Shown here: positions 1 through 10,424 of the stretch, piece after piece
How positions within the stretch are numbered: position 1 is the stretch's first letter
How the letters are laid out: the number at the start of each line of letters is the position of its first letter
DNA from: Legionella cherrii
GTDB lineage: Bacteria > Pseudomonadota > Gammaproteobacteria > Legionellales > Legionellaceae
Direction of reading: 5' to 3'
NCBI RefSeq assembly: GCF_900635815.1
Contig: NZ_LR134173.1
Location: 3,194,001 to 3,258,000, forward strand
Length of the DNA: 64,000 nucleotides
Position numbers and translations under genes: made by a program
The notes under the pieces: model-generated
Database searches by the model: none
The model's input: only the letters and a program-made list of their open reading frames with translations
What the model was told of the DNA's origin: nothing

Positions 1-3000
1 TTTCACTTTCTTCCAAATTACCAATGTAGCCCAACAGCTTTGCAAGGTCGTTTATTTTTTGATGGCTTAATAAATAACTGGAAAATTTTTCTGTTGTTTG
101 ACGACTGATAGGAGAAGAAATAAATTCCAAAAATTCCTTGATGTCGTTTTTGTCTTCGCTTAGTTTTCGAGAAGCTGCGGCGAGGCTACTAATAGAAAAA
201 TCGATCTTTTCCTGTTGATTAGTCGATAAATATTTATCAGGCTCCAACAAAATACCTAAATGTTCAGTCACTTCCCACTGTGACTCGATGCTATTGGCCA
301 ATAGTGAAAGCATTAATGTGACATCACGTTTTGCCATATTTTTATACAGATGATCAATCACAGCGATCATCTTTTCTCTGTATTTCTGAGATTGGTCATC
401 CTGACCATATTTATTTCTTAGGTCTTTGACTAATTGCTCAATGGCTTCATTACGCAGAGAAATAGAGCTAATCGGGAGAGTGATTGCATTTTCTACAAAG
501 AGAAGTTCTTCCAATGCCTGGATACGCTCATCGGGATCTGATATCTCTTTTATCCGTTGGATAACCAGCCGAGCAAAATGCTCTTGCACCTCTGGGGAGG
601 GAAAGAGCAGTTGCGAATCAAACATACGATAAATAAGGATTAAATCATTAGCTGTTAAATGGTTTGTTCCACTGGTTTCTTGAGGTAAATTCCAGAGGAA
701 TGATTTAAATAGGCAAGCACGCTCGACAGGATTAGGCACAAACTGAATAGCAAGTTTGAGTAAGGCTATTGTCTCTTTGCTTAATACCTCATAATTTCCA
801 TATTGTTGGATATGTTCCTGCAAAAAGATAGCTGCTATAGAATAGACCAGCAGCCAATTCTCAATTGTTTTATTAGTTAAAGGAAGTAACTGCCCCAAAC
901 AATCAAGACTGAATGAGTCAAAAGGCAAGCGAAAAATATGAATAAATGCCTGAGGTGGAATTTCATACAAACTCATTGAGCTCGCTCTAAGAAATTTCAG
1001 TTGTTCTTCCGTGGTAAATAAATCAAATTTTTTGTCCTGAAATTGCTGATTAATAACAAATTGAACATAGGCAGCATTATAATGTAAGGTCGATTTTACT
1101 TCATTTGAAGCCTGTAACAAGTGCTCCAGATCTCGTTTATCTTCTCGTCCCAGAAAAAAGCTTTTCACAACGGCTTGCTCCTCTGGAGTTCCATTGATGG
1201 CTATATTGGTAAATTCATTCAGCAAAAATTGAATGGCTATATTGTCAATATTGCGAGCCTTATCTTCTGAAGGTTTGATTAATACGGGCCAATTCAAATC
1301 ATAATATTGTTTCAATTTCTCATCAAAAGAGGCCCCACTAAAAAACATCTCGAAGTTGACGTTAAAGTTCTTAATCACCTTATCCGATAAAAACGTCAAT
1401 ATAGCCTCACTATAATAACCATTATAGGAATCAAGCTCTGGGGGCAATGTAGTAATAGGTTTGGTCTCATCATAATCAAGGACGAAAGACAATAGTTTTT
1501 TGTCAGGCAATAAAGACCATACGTTGTGATCACCAGTAACGCCAAGGCGCCATAGTGTCTCGGCAATAATAGAACTCTCATCTTTTTCTGCCCATGCAAG
1601 ATGACTCGACCAAGGCACCTCTGTAACCTTATTTTGCGGTGCAAAAGTATTCCACTTAATATGCTGACCAATAACTGAACCAAAAAATCGTTCGTTTCCG
1701 ACAGGCATGCGCTGATGGATTTCCTCAAATTGATAGCTATGAAGTCTTGCTCGTCCCTGCGGATGCTTAAGATGATCGGTGAGGTTTTCTTGTAACGCTT
1801 TGAGTGACTCAGCTGCCTCTCTCGCTTCCTCAAAACTTTTTGCTTTAACAAACGCATCAAAGGCATCGTTTAAGACCCTGAAAGGTCCAAGTGGAGGTAG
1901 TTGGACGTTACTATTCAAATAGTTTCGACCAGTGAAATGTTGATGGACAAGAGCCAGATAAATTTGTTCAAAGGCAGGGATTCGCAAGTTAAAAGCCCGT
2001 TCAATCAATTCTTCCGCTGTTTTTTTCACTTCCGCATCATTTAAATTAATGTCCATCGCATACAAAATCTGGCAGAAATCCCGAACCTTAATTCCAACAC
2101 TAGAGGTTATTTCATAGGGTAATAACTCAACGGTTAGCTCTGCTAATTTGGATTTTAAAAACTTAAGTTTCGCTACGGTACTCTGACATGCATCACATTC
2201 TTTTTTAAAGAAAATTTCACGTTGAATCGGAGCGACCGCTTTTAAAATAGTATTTGGCAAAGACGAGTGTTGTTTTTCATTGCGTTCATTTTCTTTGATA
2301 GCCAACAAGGTTAACAAATTTTTAATACGTTGATGATAATCGGCCAATGCAAGTTGATAATCATGAACCAAATAAGATTGATGGACATGACTAACATCCC
2401 ATTGATGTTGCTCTTGAAAGTGAATGCTTTTCCTTAAGTAACTAATACCTGCTGTTATATTATGACACTGTTCAATCGTTAGTTTATCGAGTTTGAATTG
2501 TTCACTGGCTGAAATTTTATAATAAATTCCAACCCCTTCGTGTTTCATGTAAAGTAACTCATTGGCTAAAGCGAACTCTAATTCTTCAACTGTATAAACG
2601 CCATTTTGCATTTGCTTAAGAAAATCACTGTGAATGACAACCGCGGGTTTAGGAAGTCCGGCCAGCGTATTAACCAATTTATCGCCTGTCGTTGTAATAA
2701 AAATGTCAATGGACTCTTCGAAATTAGGAGGGCGTAATTTATTAATCAGTTCATTAAGAAATGTTTTGGTTTCTTCAAGTCCTACTTCATCCAACGAGTG
2801 CAACTGATGTTCTTCCATCACCAGTGGCCTACGTTTTTCTATGTCGCCGTTCCCTGTCATCTGATAATATTTATTTGCATCCCGGATTGCAGAACGTAGG
2901 GTATAATCATCCTCCGTAAATTGGATGGACTCCCATTTTGCCCCTTTGGGATAGGAGATATAAAAATAAGGTAAGGAGTGATAGTCCTCTGTAAGACAAG

Positions 3001-3961
3001 CGATCCCATTCCATGGGTCTAAAAGGATCCCCTCCCATTGGCTGATGTCATTGAGAGGGCTATCGGGATTACGGTCAAGGACTAAAAAAGTATGGCCATC
3101 TGCCGGGTTACCTTCATCATCAAGATAATCAATAGTAATTTTTTCAACGGTTGTATTACTATCAATTAAATATTCATCATATAATCTTTTAAGGGCAATG
3201 GCGGTATGTTCCTCACAAAAACCCGTACTGATTTCTGGCCTATCAAAATATTCTGCGGTGGCAAATAGAGTTGATTTTTGGATTGCTTCTCTAACCTTTT
3301 TATCACTCTTTCCTTGAAGAAGTAGAGCATTTTCTCGGTTAAATTGCTTTTGAAAGGCATCTCGATGTTCGGTCAATTCAAGAGTTTTTTTAAATCGATA
3401 AGCTAATTCTTTATCGTTAATAGTTAACTCTTCTCCTTGACATAAAATTTGTATGAAAGATTCAGCATTTTTTTCAAGATAGTCATCCATTTCAGTGAGG
3501 CTAATATCACTGCTTCCTCTTCCCAGCAGTTTTAGTGTTCTTGCAATTTGTTGGCATAAAATAGAAGACTGTTTGAGAATAATTTGCTTGAAACTTTGCC
3601 TCTGATTAGGAGTTAGATTGTGCGGCGATTTTACCTGCTTATCGAGACAAAATTCCTTAAAACGCTCATTAATAGACTCAAAAATATGGTTCTCGATTTG
3701 CTTTTGTTTTACATAGCGTTCATGCTCCTCGGACTTCTTATCATGAACTTCCAGATACTCCATTTCGTATATGCACGACTCTAATTGCTCATCTCTTGGA
3801 GTTCTTGCCCTTCTGGCCTCTTCATACGCTTTTATTTTGCTACGCTCAATCTGTTCAAACTCTTCATATCGATTCGCTGGCAAAGGAATTTTTCGATTAA
3901 TTGAATCTTTAATCTCAATACATTTGTTTAATAAATTTTTTCTCAGCTCTTTGTCTTTCAT
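1..3961 (-). CDS. Large helical protein with papain-like Cys-His-Asp domain (partial, C-terminus outside window)
   Basis: The frame is open from an ATG at 3961 (weak GGGA upstream) to the window edge, about 1,320 residues with no stop in the stretches I checked. Residues 240-320 carry what looks like a papain-fold cysteine peptidase/deamidase site: Cys249 in GFCEEHTAIAL at a helix start, His290 in GHTFLVLDR, and Asp315 in LLDPWNG. Pattern and spacing resemble the Cys-helix / H-A-F-V-V-I / C-D-P-W layout of bacterial toxin and effector papain-like domains. The rest is mostly helical, charged and without signal peptide or membrane segments. Size, the isolated enzymatic domain and the effector-rich neighbourhood suggest a Dot/Icm substrate; that is inference. 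It could also be a catalytically dead scaffold. The end of the gene, where a secretion signal would lie, is not visible. Confidence 0.8.
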   Translation of the reverse strand, partial: MKDKELRKNLLNKCIEIKDSINRKIPLPANRYEEFEQIERSKIKAYEEARRARTPRDEQLESCIYEMEYLEVHDKKSEEHERYVKQKQIENHIFESINERFKEFCLDKQVKSPHNLTPNQRQSFKQIILKQSSILCQQIARTLKLLGRGSSDISLTEMDDYLEKNAESFIQILCQGEELTINDKELAYRFKKTLELTEHRDAFQKQFNRENALLLQGKSDKKVREAIQKSTLFATAEYFDRPEISTGFCEEHTAIALKRLYDEYLIDSNTTVEKITIDYLDDEGNPADGHTFLVLDRNPDSPLNDISQWEGILLDPWNGIACLTEDYHSLPYFYISYPKGAKWESIQFTEDDYTLRSAIRDANKYYQMTGNGDIEKRRPLVMEEHQLHSLDEVGLEETKTFLNELINKLRPPNFEESIDIFITTTGDKLVNTLAGLPKPAVVIHSDFLKQMQNGVYTVEELEFALANELLYMKHEGVGIYYKISASEQFKLDKLTIEQCHNITAGISYLRKSIHFQEQHQWDVSHVHQSYLVHDYQLALADYHQRIKNLLTLLAIKENERNEKQHSSLPNTILKAVAPIQREIFFKKECDACQSTVAKLKFLKSKLAELTVELLPYEITSSVGIKVRDFCQILYAMDINLNDAEVKKTAEELIERAFNLRIPAFEQIYLALVHQHFTGRNYLNSNVQLPPLGPFRVLNDAFDAFVKAKSFEEAREAAESLKALQENLTDHLKHPQGRARLHSYQFEEIHQRMPVGNERFFGSVIGQHIKWNTFAPQNKVTEVPWSSHLAWAEKDESSIIAETLWRLGVTGDHNVWSLLPDKKLLSFVLDYDETKPITTLPPELDSYNGYYSEAILTFLSDKVIKNFNVNFEMFFSGASFDEKLKQYYDLNWPVLIKPSEDKARNIDNIAIQFLLNEFTNIAINGTPEEQAVVKSFFLGREDKRDLEHLLQASNEVKSTLHYNAAYVQFVINQQFQDKKFDLFTTEEQLKFLRASSMSLYEIPPQAFIHIFRLPFDSFSLDCLGQLLPLTNKTIENWLLVYSIAAIFLQEHIQQYGNYEVLSKETIALLKLAIQFVPNPVERACLFKSFLWNLPQETSGTNHLTANDLILIYRMFDSQLLFPSPEVQEHFARLVIQRIKEISDPDERIQALEELLFVENAITLPISSISLRNEAIEQLVKDLRNKYGQDDQSQKYREKMIAVIDHLYKNMAKRDVTLMLSLLANSIESQWEVTEHLGILLEPDKYLSTNQQEKIDFSISSLAAASRKLSEDKNDIKEFLEFISSPISRQTTEKFSSYLLSHQKINDLAKLLGYIGNLEESE

Positions 3962-5023
3962 ATGAATCCCGCTAATAGTTAGTTTGCATAGTAGTATGTT
4001 AAAAATTTCGTTACTTTAAACATAAATAAGAACCATGAATTGAATCTTGTGAAAGTATTAAGACCATTTAGCCCACCTTTTACACCATATTCTCTTTTCA
4101 GCTTATGAACCTAAATTACGCCATTCTTCAATCTTTTTGACAACTTATTGATATTGTTGTTATTTTTATACTCAATAATGTTACACGCTATATGAAAATT
4201 GACTTGAAGAAACAGGTAGCTTTTCAAAAAGACCACCAGCTATGCCGTCTTAAGTAATGTAAGTACTCTCAACAGTCCAGGTGAGACTTAACTAATTACA
4301 GACTAGGGAAAAGAATTCAAAGGTTTGGGGGTCTGGAGGAGTTGTAGCTATTCTAAGGATATCAATAACTTCCAAAGATGGAAATTGAAATGAATGTCTT
4401 TCTCGAGAAGAGAGAGTAATGCTGTTATCGATGTTCCGCTCATACATTTTTCTATTTGGAGCTGCAATCTCTGGCTTCTTACAAATAACTAGTTCAGGAT
4501 TAGTGTTACTAACTCCTAAGTTGGTGGAAGCTGGATTTAAGGCCTGGAAAAATATAATATTCATTTAGAAAACATATTTGCGCGCATTTTGTTGAATTAT
4601 TGCACAGAGAGGATGTTTTAACAATATCAGAAAGGCAAAAAAGTAACAATAAATATTGATAGAATAGATTAACACCCAATACTCATCAATAGGATTGACT
4701 TATAAACTTAAAAAATAGTACCCTAGCCCGAGCTAGAAAATGTCTCTTTTTATACTCTCCAAATCGTCGTTTTATTCATTTAAACCCTCGTACGGTAGTT
4801 TTTAATTCTTGACCGATTTCCGGCTAAATTCGCCTCTACAGGCATTTAAATAAATAGCATTTTTTTATTTTTTACATCTATATATCAAAGTATTTTATTC
4901 ACAAAGTTTCAACTGACGGCATTTATCATAAGAGAAAAAAAGTTATGGAAAAAATTAGTTGGTAAAAACATGACGCCCAGTGAGATCATACCTAATGTCA
5001 ATTAAGCACAGAGAGAAAGCTCC
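3962..5023. other. 1.06-kb AT-rich gene-free region
   Basis: Lies between the divergently oriented large minus-strand gene and dbpA. It should hold both promoters. A 90-codon minus-strand open frame at 4292-4564 has no Shine-Dalgarno and no recognisable motif, and I do not treat it as a gene. No repeat, RNA gene or terminator stands out. Confidence 0.5.
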
Positions 5024-6430
5024 ATGACTCAAACAGAACAGACTTCCCAAAACCTATCATTCACTCAGCTCCCTCTTCGAGAAGAATTAATAAAGAGCCT
5101 TGCTTCTTCAAATTATGAAAATATGACCTCTATTCAAATGCACAGCCTGCCCATAATTCTTCGAAATGAAGATATTATTGCTCAAGCAAAAACAGGAAGT
5201 GGAAAGACCGCTGCTTTTGCTTTGTCCTTATTAAATAATTTAAAAATTTCTTTTTTTGGAGTACAAGCCTTAGTTCTTTGCCCTACTCGTGAACTAGCCG
5301 AACAAGTAAGTCAAGCGATTCGTCGATTAGCCTGTTTCATCCCTAATGTCAAAATTATTAATTTATCTGGTGGTATACCAATGAAGCCTCAGCTTGATTC
5401 TTTACGACATGGAGCTCATATCATTGTAGGAACACCGGGAAGAGTTCTTAAGCATTTAAAAAACGTCTCTTTAGACTTATCTCAGGTAAAAACTTTGGTT
5501 TTAGATGAGGCAGACAGAATGCTGGATATGGGTTTTCTTGATGACATTAAAAACATTATTTCGGTTTGTTCCAAACAACGGCAGACTCTACTTTTTTCTG
5601 CGACTTATCCTGAAGAAATCAAACAACTTTCAAAACAATTTATGAAAGACCCCAAAGAAGTTCGTGTAGAAACCCCTCCTGAAGAAACGGATATCGAACA
5701 ACATTTTTACGAAGTCTCAAAACAAGCTCAGAAATATCCCTTATTAAAATCATTACTGCTGCACTATCGCCCCGTATCAACATTAATATTCTGTAATACC
5801 AAGCAACAAACAATGGAAGTAACAGACCAACTGATACACGAAGGCTTCTGTGCCCTCGCTTTAAATGGAGATATGGAGCAAGCCGATCGTGATCTTGCTG
5901 TCTTGCGTTTTGCCAACCAAAGTTGCTCCATTCTTGTCGCCACTGATGTTGCAGCACGAGGACTTGATATAAAGGAACTTTCTGCAGTGATTAATTTTGA
6001 TCTTGCTTTTGATAACGACGTCCATATTCATCGTATTGGTCGAACTGGACGAGCAGGAAGTAAAGGCATTGCCTTAAATATTACAACACCAGCAGATGCG
6101 CAACGAATTTGCGTCATTGAAGACAATCAACCGCAACCTATTCATTGGGGAAACATTGATGAACTAAAAAATAAAAGCCCTACTCTGTTAACTCCAGAAA
6201 TGGTTACACTATGTCTTGCTTCCGGTAAAAAAGATAAAATTCGCCCCGGTGACATCCTTGGGGCATTAACCAAAGATGCAGGATTAGCAGGCAACACCAT
6301 TGGCAAAATTAACATCACCCCCATGTACTCCTATGTTGCCATTCACAACAGCCAAGCAGATCAAGCGTACCAATATTTACAAAGTGGAAAATTAAAAGGA
6401 CGAAAAGTTAATGTGCGAAAAATAAATTAA
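5024..6430 (+). CDS. dbpA: ATP-dependent RNA helicase DbpA
   Basis: DEAD-box helicase of 468 residues. Visible motifs: Q-motif region around 13-40, Walker A AKTGSGKT at 55-62, PTRELAEQ, DEAD at 161-164, SAT, RGLDI, and HRIGRTGR. The last 75 residues (RPGDILGAL...GKINITPMYSYVAI...LKGRKVNVRKI) match the DbpA C-terminal RNA-binding domain, which in E. coli targets the enzyme to hairpin 92 of 23S rRNA for late 50S subunit assembly. Length fits DbpA (about 457 residues in E. coli). The gene stands alone; the ATG at 5024 has only a weak purine-rich AGAGAG upstream. Cytoplasmic. The C-terminal domain separates it from other DEAD-box paralogues such as RhlE or SrmB. Confidence 0.93.
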   Translation: MTQTEQTSQNLSFTQLPLREELIKSLASSNYENMTSIQMHSLPIILRNEDIIAQAKTGSGKTAAFALSLLNNLKISFFGVQALVLCPTRELAEQVSQAIRRLACFIPNVKIINLSGGIPMKPQLDSLRHGAHIIVGTPGRVLKHLKNVSLDLSQVKTLVLDEADRMLDMGFLDDIKNIISVCSKQRQTLLFSATYPEEIKQLSKQFMKDPKEVRVETPPEETDIEQHFYEVSKQAQKYPLLKSLLLHYRPVSTLIFCNTKQQTMEVTDQLIHEGFCALALNGDMEQADRDLAVLRFANQSCSILVATDVAARGLDIKELSAVINFDLAFDNDVHIHRIGRTGRAGSKGIALNITTPADAQRICVIEDNQPQPIHWGNIDELKNKSPTLLTPEMVTLCLASGKKDKIRPGDILGALTKDAGLAGNTIGKINITPMYSYVAIHNSQADQAYQYLQSGKLKGRKVNVRKIN

Positions 6431-6491
6431 TTCTAAGCCCTTTAAGGATGAATGACTTAAATAAAATATTAGAGTACTTTGGGACTCAATG

Positions 6492-6630
6492 TCACAAGGA
6501 TTGTCTTGGGCGTAAATGAGGCTTTTTGACATCTTTATCTTCACCTAAGATCTCAAAAAGCCCTCCGTTTGATTCAGATTGAATAGGATCTATAACCTCA
6601 ACATTAATGCGTGCTTCAGTTATTTGATCT
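6492..6630 (-). pseudogene. Coding-like frame just after catalase stop (possible lost C-terminal extension)
   Basis: Directly downstream of the catalase stop, the minus strand has a 46-codon open stretch of protein-like composition ([16 protein letters not shown]...LFEILGEDKDV...RPRQSL) ending at TGA 6492-6494. It has no ATG/GTG/TTG start of its own. Removing one A from the AAA preceding the catalase stop would fuse it to the catalase reading frame. It may be a frameshifted C-terminal tail or chance; catalases of this clade normally end near 480 residues, as the annotated one does. Confidence 0.3.
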
Positions 6631-8079
6631 TCATTTCGCTCGATGCTTCAACGCGTTTCGTACACCAGCTCCATATTCTTTATCGACTTGATCAAATAAT
6701 TTAATTTGCCGCTCAATAATGAAATCAGGAACGCTCTCCATGCTTTCGGCTATGTTTGCATAGAGTCTTTGCTTTTGTTCTTGATTAAACAAATGGAATA
6801 ATTTTCTTGGCTGGCTATAATCATCAGGATCCTGGTGTCGATCATATCGATCGACATCTCCGTTGATAGGCAAAGGTGGCTCGTTGTATTTCGGATCTTC
6901 CTTTGGCCCCGAAAAACTGTTCGGCTCGTAATAAGCTTCGGAGTACTCTGTATTATTATCGTAAAAGCGTAATGAACCATCCTTGTGATAATGATGTACA
7001 GGACATTTTGGGGCATTAACCGGTAATGATTCGTAATGGGTCCCTATTCGATAACGGTGTGCATCTGCATATGAAAAAATACGCGCCTGCAACATTTTAT
7101 CTGGAGAAAAACCAATTCCAGGAACAATATTGGAAGGGGAAAATGCAAGTTGTTCGATTTCAGCAAAATAATTCTCAGGATTTCGATTCAGCTCTAAAAC
7201 TCCCACGTCAATTAACGGAAAATCACGCTGTGACCAAACTTTGGTAAGATCGAAGGGATTGTATTCTAAACTATTCGCCTGATCTTCAGTCATAATTTGC
7301 ACACAAAACCGCCATCTTGGATAATCACCTTGGGCGATGGCTTGGAATAAATCTTCCTGAGTCGACTCCCTTGTACGACCTATCACCTCAGCGGCTTGTG
7401 CATTGGTCCAATGTTTATGCCCTTGCATGGTTTTACAATGAAATTTGACCCAAAATCGCTCATTTTTTTTATTTATAAAACTGAAAGTATGAGAACCAAA
7501 ACCATCCATAAAGCGAACGGATTGAGGTAACCCTCTATCTGAAAATAAAATGGTAACTTGGTGAAGACTTTCAGGCGATAAGGACCAGAAATCCCACATT
7601 GCTGTCGGTGAACGAAGATTGGTTTTGGGGTGTCTTTTTTGTGTATGAATAAAATCTGGAAATTTATAAGGGTCACGAATGAAGAATACTGGAGTATTAT
7701 TACCTACAAGATCCCAATTACCTTGCTGTGTATAGAACTTTACTGAAAATCCACGCACATCTCGCTCAGCATCTGCAGCCCCCATTTCGCCAGCCACTGT
7801 TGAAAAGCGTGTAATTAATTCTGTTTTCTTTCCTACTTCTGAAAATAAATCAGCTTTTGTGTAGGCAGTGATATCATGGGTCACTGTTAAAACGCCATAC
7901 GCACCCCACCCTTTAGCATGAACTACACGCTCGGGTATTCGCTCTCGATTCTGGTGCGCCAATTTTTCAATTAATTGGTAATCTTGAAGTAAAAGAGGCC
8001 CTCTGGCTCCAGCAGTTAAAGCATTTTGATTATCACCAATCGGGTTACCACCAGTAGTGGTCAAAGTGAGCTTTTTCAT
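6631..8079 (-). CDS. Monofunctional haem catalase
   Basis: 482-residue catalase that dismutates hydrogen peroxide to water and oxygen. Diagnostic residues are present: distal His54 in [12 protein letters not shown], Asn127 in VGNNTPVFF, the RFSTVAGE segment, and the proximal haem ligand Tyr in [12 protein letters not shown]. Length is that of small-subunit catalases. No signal peptide, so cytoplasmic. AAGGA lies 8 nt before the ATG. As far as I recall, L. pneumophila relies on the bifunctional catalase-peroxidases KatA and KatB, so this monofunctional enzyme may be an accessory gene of other Legionella species. Coding-like sequence continues in another frame past the stop. Confidence 0.95.
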   Translation of the reverse strand: MKKLTLTTTGGNPIGDNQNALTAGARGPLLLQDYQLIEKLAHQNRERIPERVVHAKGWGAYGVLTVTHDITAYTKADLFSEVGKKTELITRFSTVAGEMGAADAERDVRGFSVKFYTQQGNWDLVGNNTPVFFIRDPYKFPDFIHTQKRHPKTNLRSPTAMWDFWSLSPESLHQVTILFSDRGLPQSVRFMDGFGSHTFSFINKKNERFWVKFHCKTMQGHKHWTNAQAAEVIGRTRESTQEDLFQAIAQGDYPRWRFCVQIMTEDQANSLEYNPFDLTKVWSQRDFPLIDVGVLELNRNPENYFAEIEQLAFSPSNIVPGIGFSPDKMLQARIFSYADAHRYRIGTHYESLPVNAPKCPVHHYHKDGSLRFYDNNTEYSEAYYEPNSFSGPKEDPKYNEPPLPINGDVDRYDRHQDPDDYSQPRKLFHLFNQEQKQRLYANIAESMESVPDFIIERQIKLFDQVDKEYGAGVRNALKHRAK

Positions 8080-8396
8080 TTATGAGTCCTTATCTGATTA
8101 TCCCGTCCGTCCGCGGTATTAATTATTTTAATTGTAAATCCACTCAAACTAATCTTTCACTCTTGTGAGTGCACTTTTTTATTTTTTAAGCTATTGCAAT
8201 AATCTGATTCAGCATGATTGCATGCAGAGAGATCATTCTTCCCTTAAGAGTTACAATATTCCATAAGTACGGCATTCTGCAACTGATTTCGCTTTGCGGC
8301 ACCAATAAGCGTGGGGCCTATATAGCTACCTATAACTCCTTGAGCAAAATACCCTTGCCAAAGTTTCTTCATTCACATAAATTACCAAACAATCTG
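8080..8396. promoter_or_regulatory. Divergent intergenic region between catalase and lipid operon
   Basis: 317 bases that must contain the promoters of the minus-strand catalase gene and the plus-strand lipid operon. The frame of the next gene is open from 8214, but the stretch 8214-8396 does not look like protein and lies before the FAD-binding N-terminus, so I treat it as leader. No clear operator seen. Confidence 0.4.
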
Positions 8397-9653
8397 ATGA
8401 AAAAGGAATTTTTTTTGAAAAAAAGGATTGCAGTAATTGGCTCAGGAATTTCTGGTTTAACGAGTTCCTATGTTTTAAGCAAAAACCATGATGTTTCCTT
8501 ATTTGAGGCCAACGATTATCTTGGTGGTCATACACATACTCTATCGGTCGAAACCGAAGAAACTGTGTACTCGATTGATACCGGGTTTATCGTTTTTAAC
8601 AAAAGAACATACCCCAATTTTTGTAAATTGCTTGAAGAGTTAAATGTAGCAACTCAAACCAGTGAAATGAGTTTTAGTTATCGCGCCGATCATAGGGGGC
8701 TTGAGTACAGTGGTCATAATTTAAATACTCTTTTTTCAGATCGTCGAAACCTTTTTAAATTAGACTTTTATCACCTAATCAAAGACATCATTTTATTTAA
8801 TGCTGATGCAAAAAAATTCTTAGCTCGAACCAATGATCTCGAAATAACCATCAATGACTTTATCAAGGAAAACAACTACTCAGAACAATTTAGAGAATGT
8901 TATCTCATTCCAATGATGGCTGCTATTTGGTCTAAAAATAAAGAAGATACCCTAAATTGTTCTGCTATCTTTATCTTACAATTTTATAACAATCATGGAC
9001 TTCTTGATTTGTTTAATCGACCGCTGTGGTATGTTATCAAACAAGGCTCAAAAAACTATATTACACCGATGCTTGAGCGGCTTAAAGATCAAGTGTACTT
9101 AAACTCCAAAGTAGAGCGAATAATACGAGAAACGAATAAGATTAAGATAATAGTCAACTCTGAAGAGCACGTCTTTGATGCGGTCGTATGCGCTACTCAT
9201 AGTGATCAAGCGTTAACCATGCTCGAGAAACCTACTCCTGAAGAAATCAATATTTTATCGGCAATAAAATATACTGAAAATGAAGTAGTTCTTCATAAAG
9301 ACAAAAATGTAATGCCAAAAAATAAAAGGGCTTGGGCAAGTTGGAATTACCTCGATAACCAAAGCGCTGCTCCTACACTAACTTATTACATGAATCGATT
9401 GCAATCCATTCATTCCAACCATGATTTTTTTGTATCAGTTAATCTTTCGAATGAAATTGCGGAAAATCAAATAATCCAAACATTCAACTACGCGCATCCC
9501 TGCTTGACTGTGTCTGCTTTAAAAGCTCAAAAGCAAATTAATTTGATTAATGGGATGAATAATACATACTATGTTGGAAGTTATTGGGGTTATGGCTTTC
9601 ATGAGGACGGGGTCAATAGTGCGATCAATACCTGTAAGCTGCTAGGAACCTAG
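8397..9653 (+). CDS. COG2907 FAD-dependent amine-oxidase-like flavoprotein
   Basis: 418-residue flavoprotein. The N-terminus KKRIAVIGSGISGLTSSYVL is a Rossmann FAD-binding GxGxxG, followed by the acidic ribose-binding FEANDYLGGHTHT; the C-terminal GYGFHEDGVNSAI is the second FAD-contact segment of the amine oxidase/protoporphyrinogen oxidase superfamily. I start at ATG 8397 because it places the dinucleotide motif near the N-terminus; the open frame reaches upstream to 8214. It is the first gene of a tight operon with DUF1365, a cyclopropane-synthase homologue, DUF2878 and DUF1295. This arrangement is widespread in proteobacteria and has been tied to modification of unsaturated phospholipid acyl chains (in some alphaproteobacteria, furan fatty acid formation). 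The exact reaction here is not known to me. Confidence 0.85.
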   Translation: MKKEFFLKKRIAVIGSGISGLTSSYVLSKNHDVSLFEANDYLGGHTHTLSVETEETVYSIDTGFIVFNKRTYPNFCKLLEELNVATQTSEMSFSYRADHRGLEYSGHNLNTLFSDRRNLFKLDFYHLIKDIILFNADAKKFLARTNDLEITINDFIKENNYSEQFRECYLIPMMAAIWSKNKEDTLNCSAIFILQFYNNHGLLDLFNRPLWYVIKQGSKNYITPMLERLKDQVYLNSKVERIIRETNKIKIIVNSEEHVFDAVVCATHSDQALTMLEKPTPEEINILSAIKYTENEVVLHKDKNVMPKNKRAWASWNYLDNQSAAPTLTYYMNRLQSIHSNHDFFVSVNLSNEIAENQIIQTFNYAHPCLTVSALKAQKQINLINGMNNTYYVGSYWGYGFHEDGVNSAINTCKLLGT

Positions 9654-10424
9654 ATGATGAACCATCTCATTTTTACAGGACATGTACGACATCGCCGCTT
9701 TTTTCCAAAAAAGCATCAGTTTTCATATAAGTTATTTATGTTCTGCTTTGATTTAGCTCAGATAAATAATACCTTCAAAGACATCAAACAGGTTTCCATA
9801 GAGAAGTTTAATTGGTTTTCATTGAAACGCAAAAATTATCTTAATGAATCGACTATCCCTCTTGATGAATACGCTCGCCAATTGGTGATGAATCGATATG
9901 GAACTTACCCAAAGGGAAAAATCTATTTATTAACCCAACTGAGTTGTTTAGGATATTGCTTTAACCCCATCAGTATTTATTTTATTTTTGATGAGGCAAA
10001 TCAAAATTTGGATTATTTAATTTTGGAGGTCACCAATACTCCCTGGGGAGAACGGCATAATTATGTGTTGGAGTATTCAGCCCAACCTAAAAATGAAATT
10101 TATTCGTATCAATTTCAAAAAGAACTGCATGTCTCCCCCTTTATGTCGATGAATTATTCCTATCACCTCAATTTGAAACTAAATAAAGAAAAAATTGTGG
10201 TTCATATGGAAAATCATATTGAAGGAAAAAAGGATTTTGATGCAACATTAATGTTAAAAGCCCAAGATAATTGCTCCATTAAAAAAGTATTTTGGCATTA
10301 TCCTTTAATAACATACAAAGTTTCAGCAGCAATTTATTGGCAAGCATTAAAATTATGGATTAAGGGTGTTCCATTTCATGCACATCCAAGCTCTAATAAA
10401 AGGACATCGAATGGACAAAAATAA
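9654..10424 (+). CDS. DUF1365 family protein
   Basis: 256 residues with the DUF1365 (COG3496) pattern: TGHVRHRRFFPKKHQFSYKL at the N-terminus, the central LLTQLSCLGYCFNPISIYF, and TNTPWGERHNYVL. Function unknown; genomic coupling to the flavoprotein before it and the cyclopropane-synthase homologue after it is conserved and implies a role in acyl-chain modification. It starts directly after the preceding stop (TAG then ATGATG), with AGGAA a few bases upstream, and its 3' end overlaps the next gene by 14 nt, indicating translational coupling. Confidence 0.88.
   Translation: MMNHLIFTGHVRHRRFFPKKHQFSYKLFMFCFDLAQINNTFKDIKQVSIEKFNWFSLKRKNYLNESTIPLDEYARQLVMNRYGTYPKGKIYLLTQLSCLGYCFNPISIYFIFDEANQNLDYLILEVTNTPWGERHNYVLEYSAQPKNEIYSYQFQKELHVSPFMSMNYSYHLNLKLNKEKIVVHMENHIEGKKDFDATLMLKAQDNCSIKKVFWHYPLITYKVSAAIYWQALKLWIKGVPFHAHPSSNKRTSNGQK

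Noticed and set aside
4292..4564. 90-codon minus-strand open frame
   Set aside because: No Shine-Dalgarno, no recognisable motif, unremarkable composition in an AT-rich gap; not enough to call a gene.
8214..8396. N-terminal 61-codon extension of the COG2907 flavoprotein
   Set aside because: Not protein-like, and the FAD-binding motif belongs near the N-terminus; ATG 8397 is the better start.
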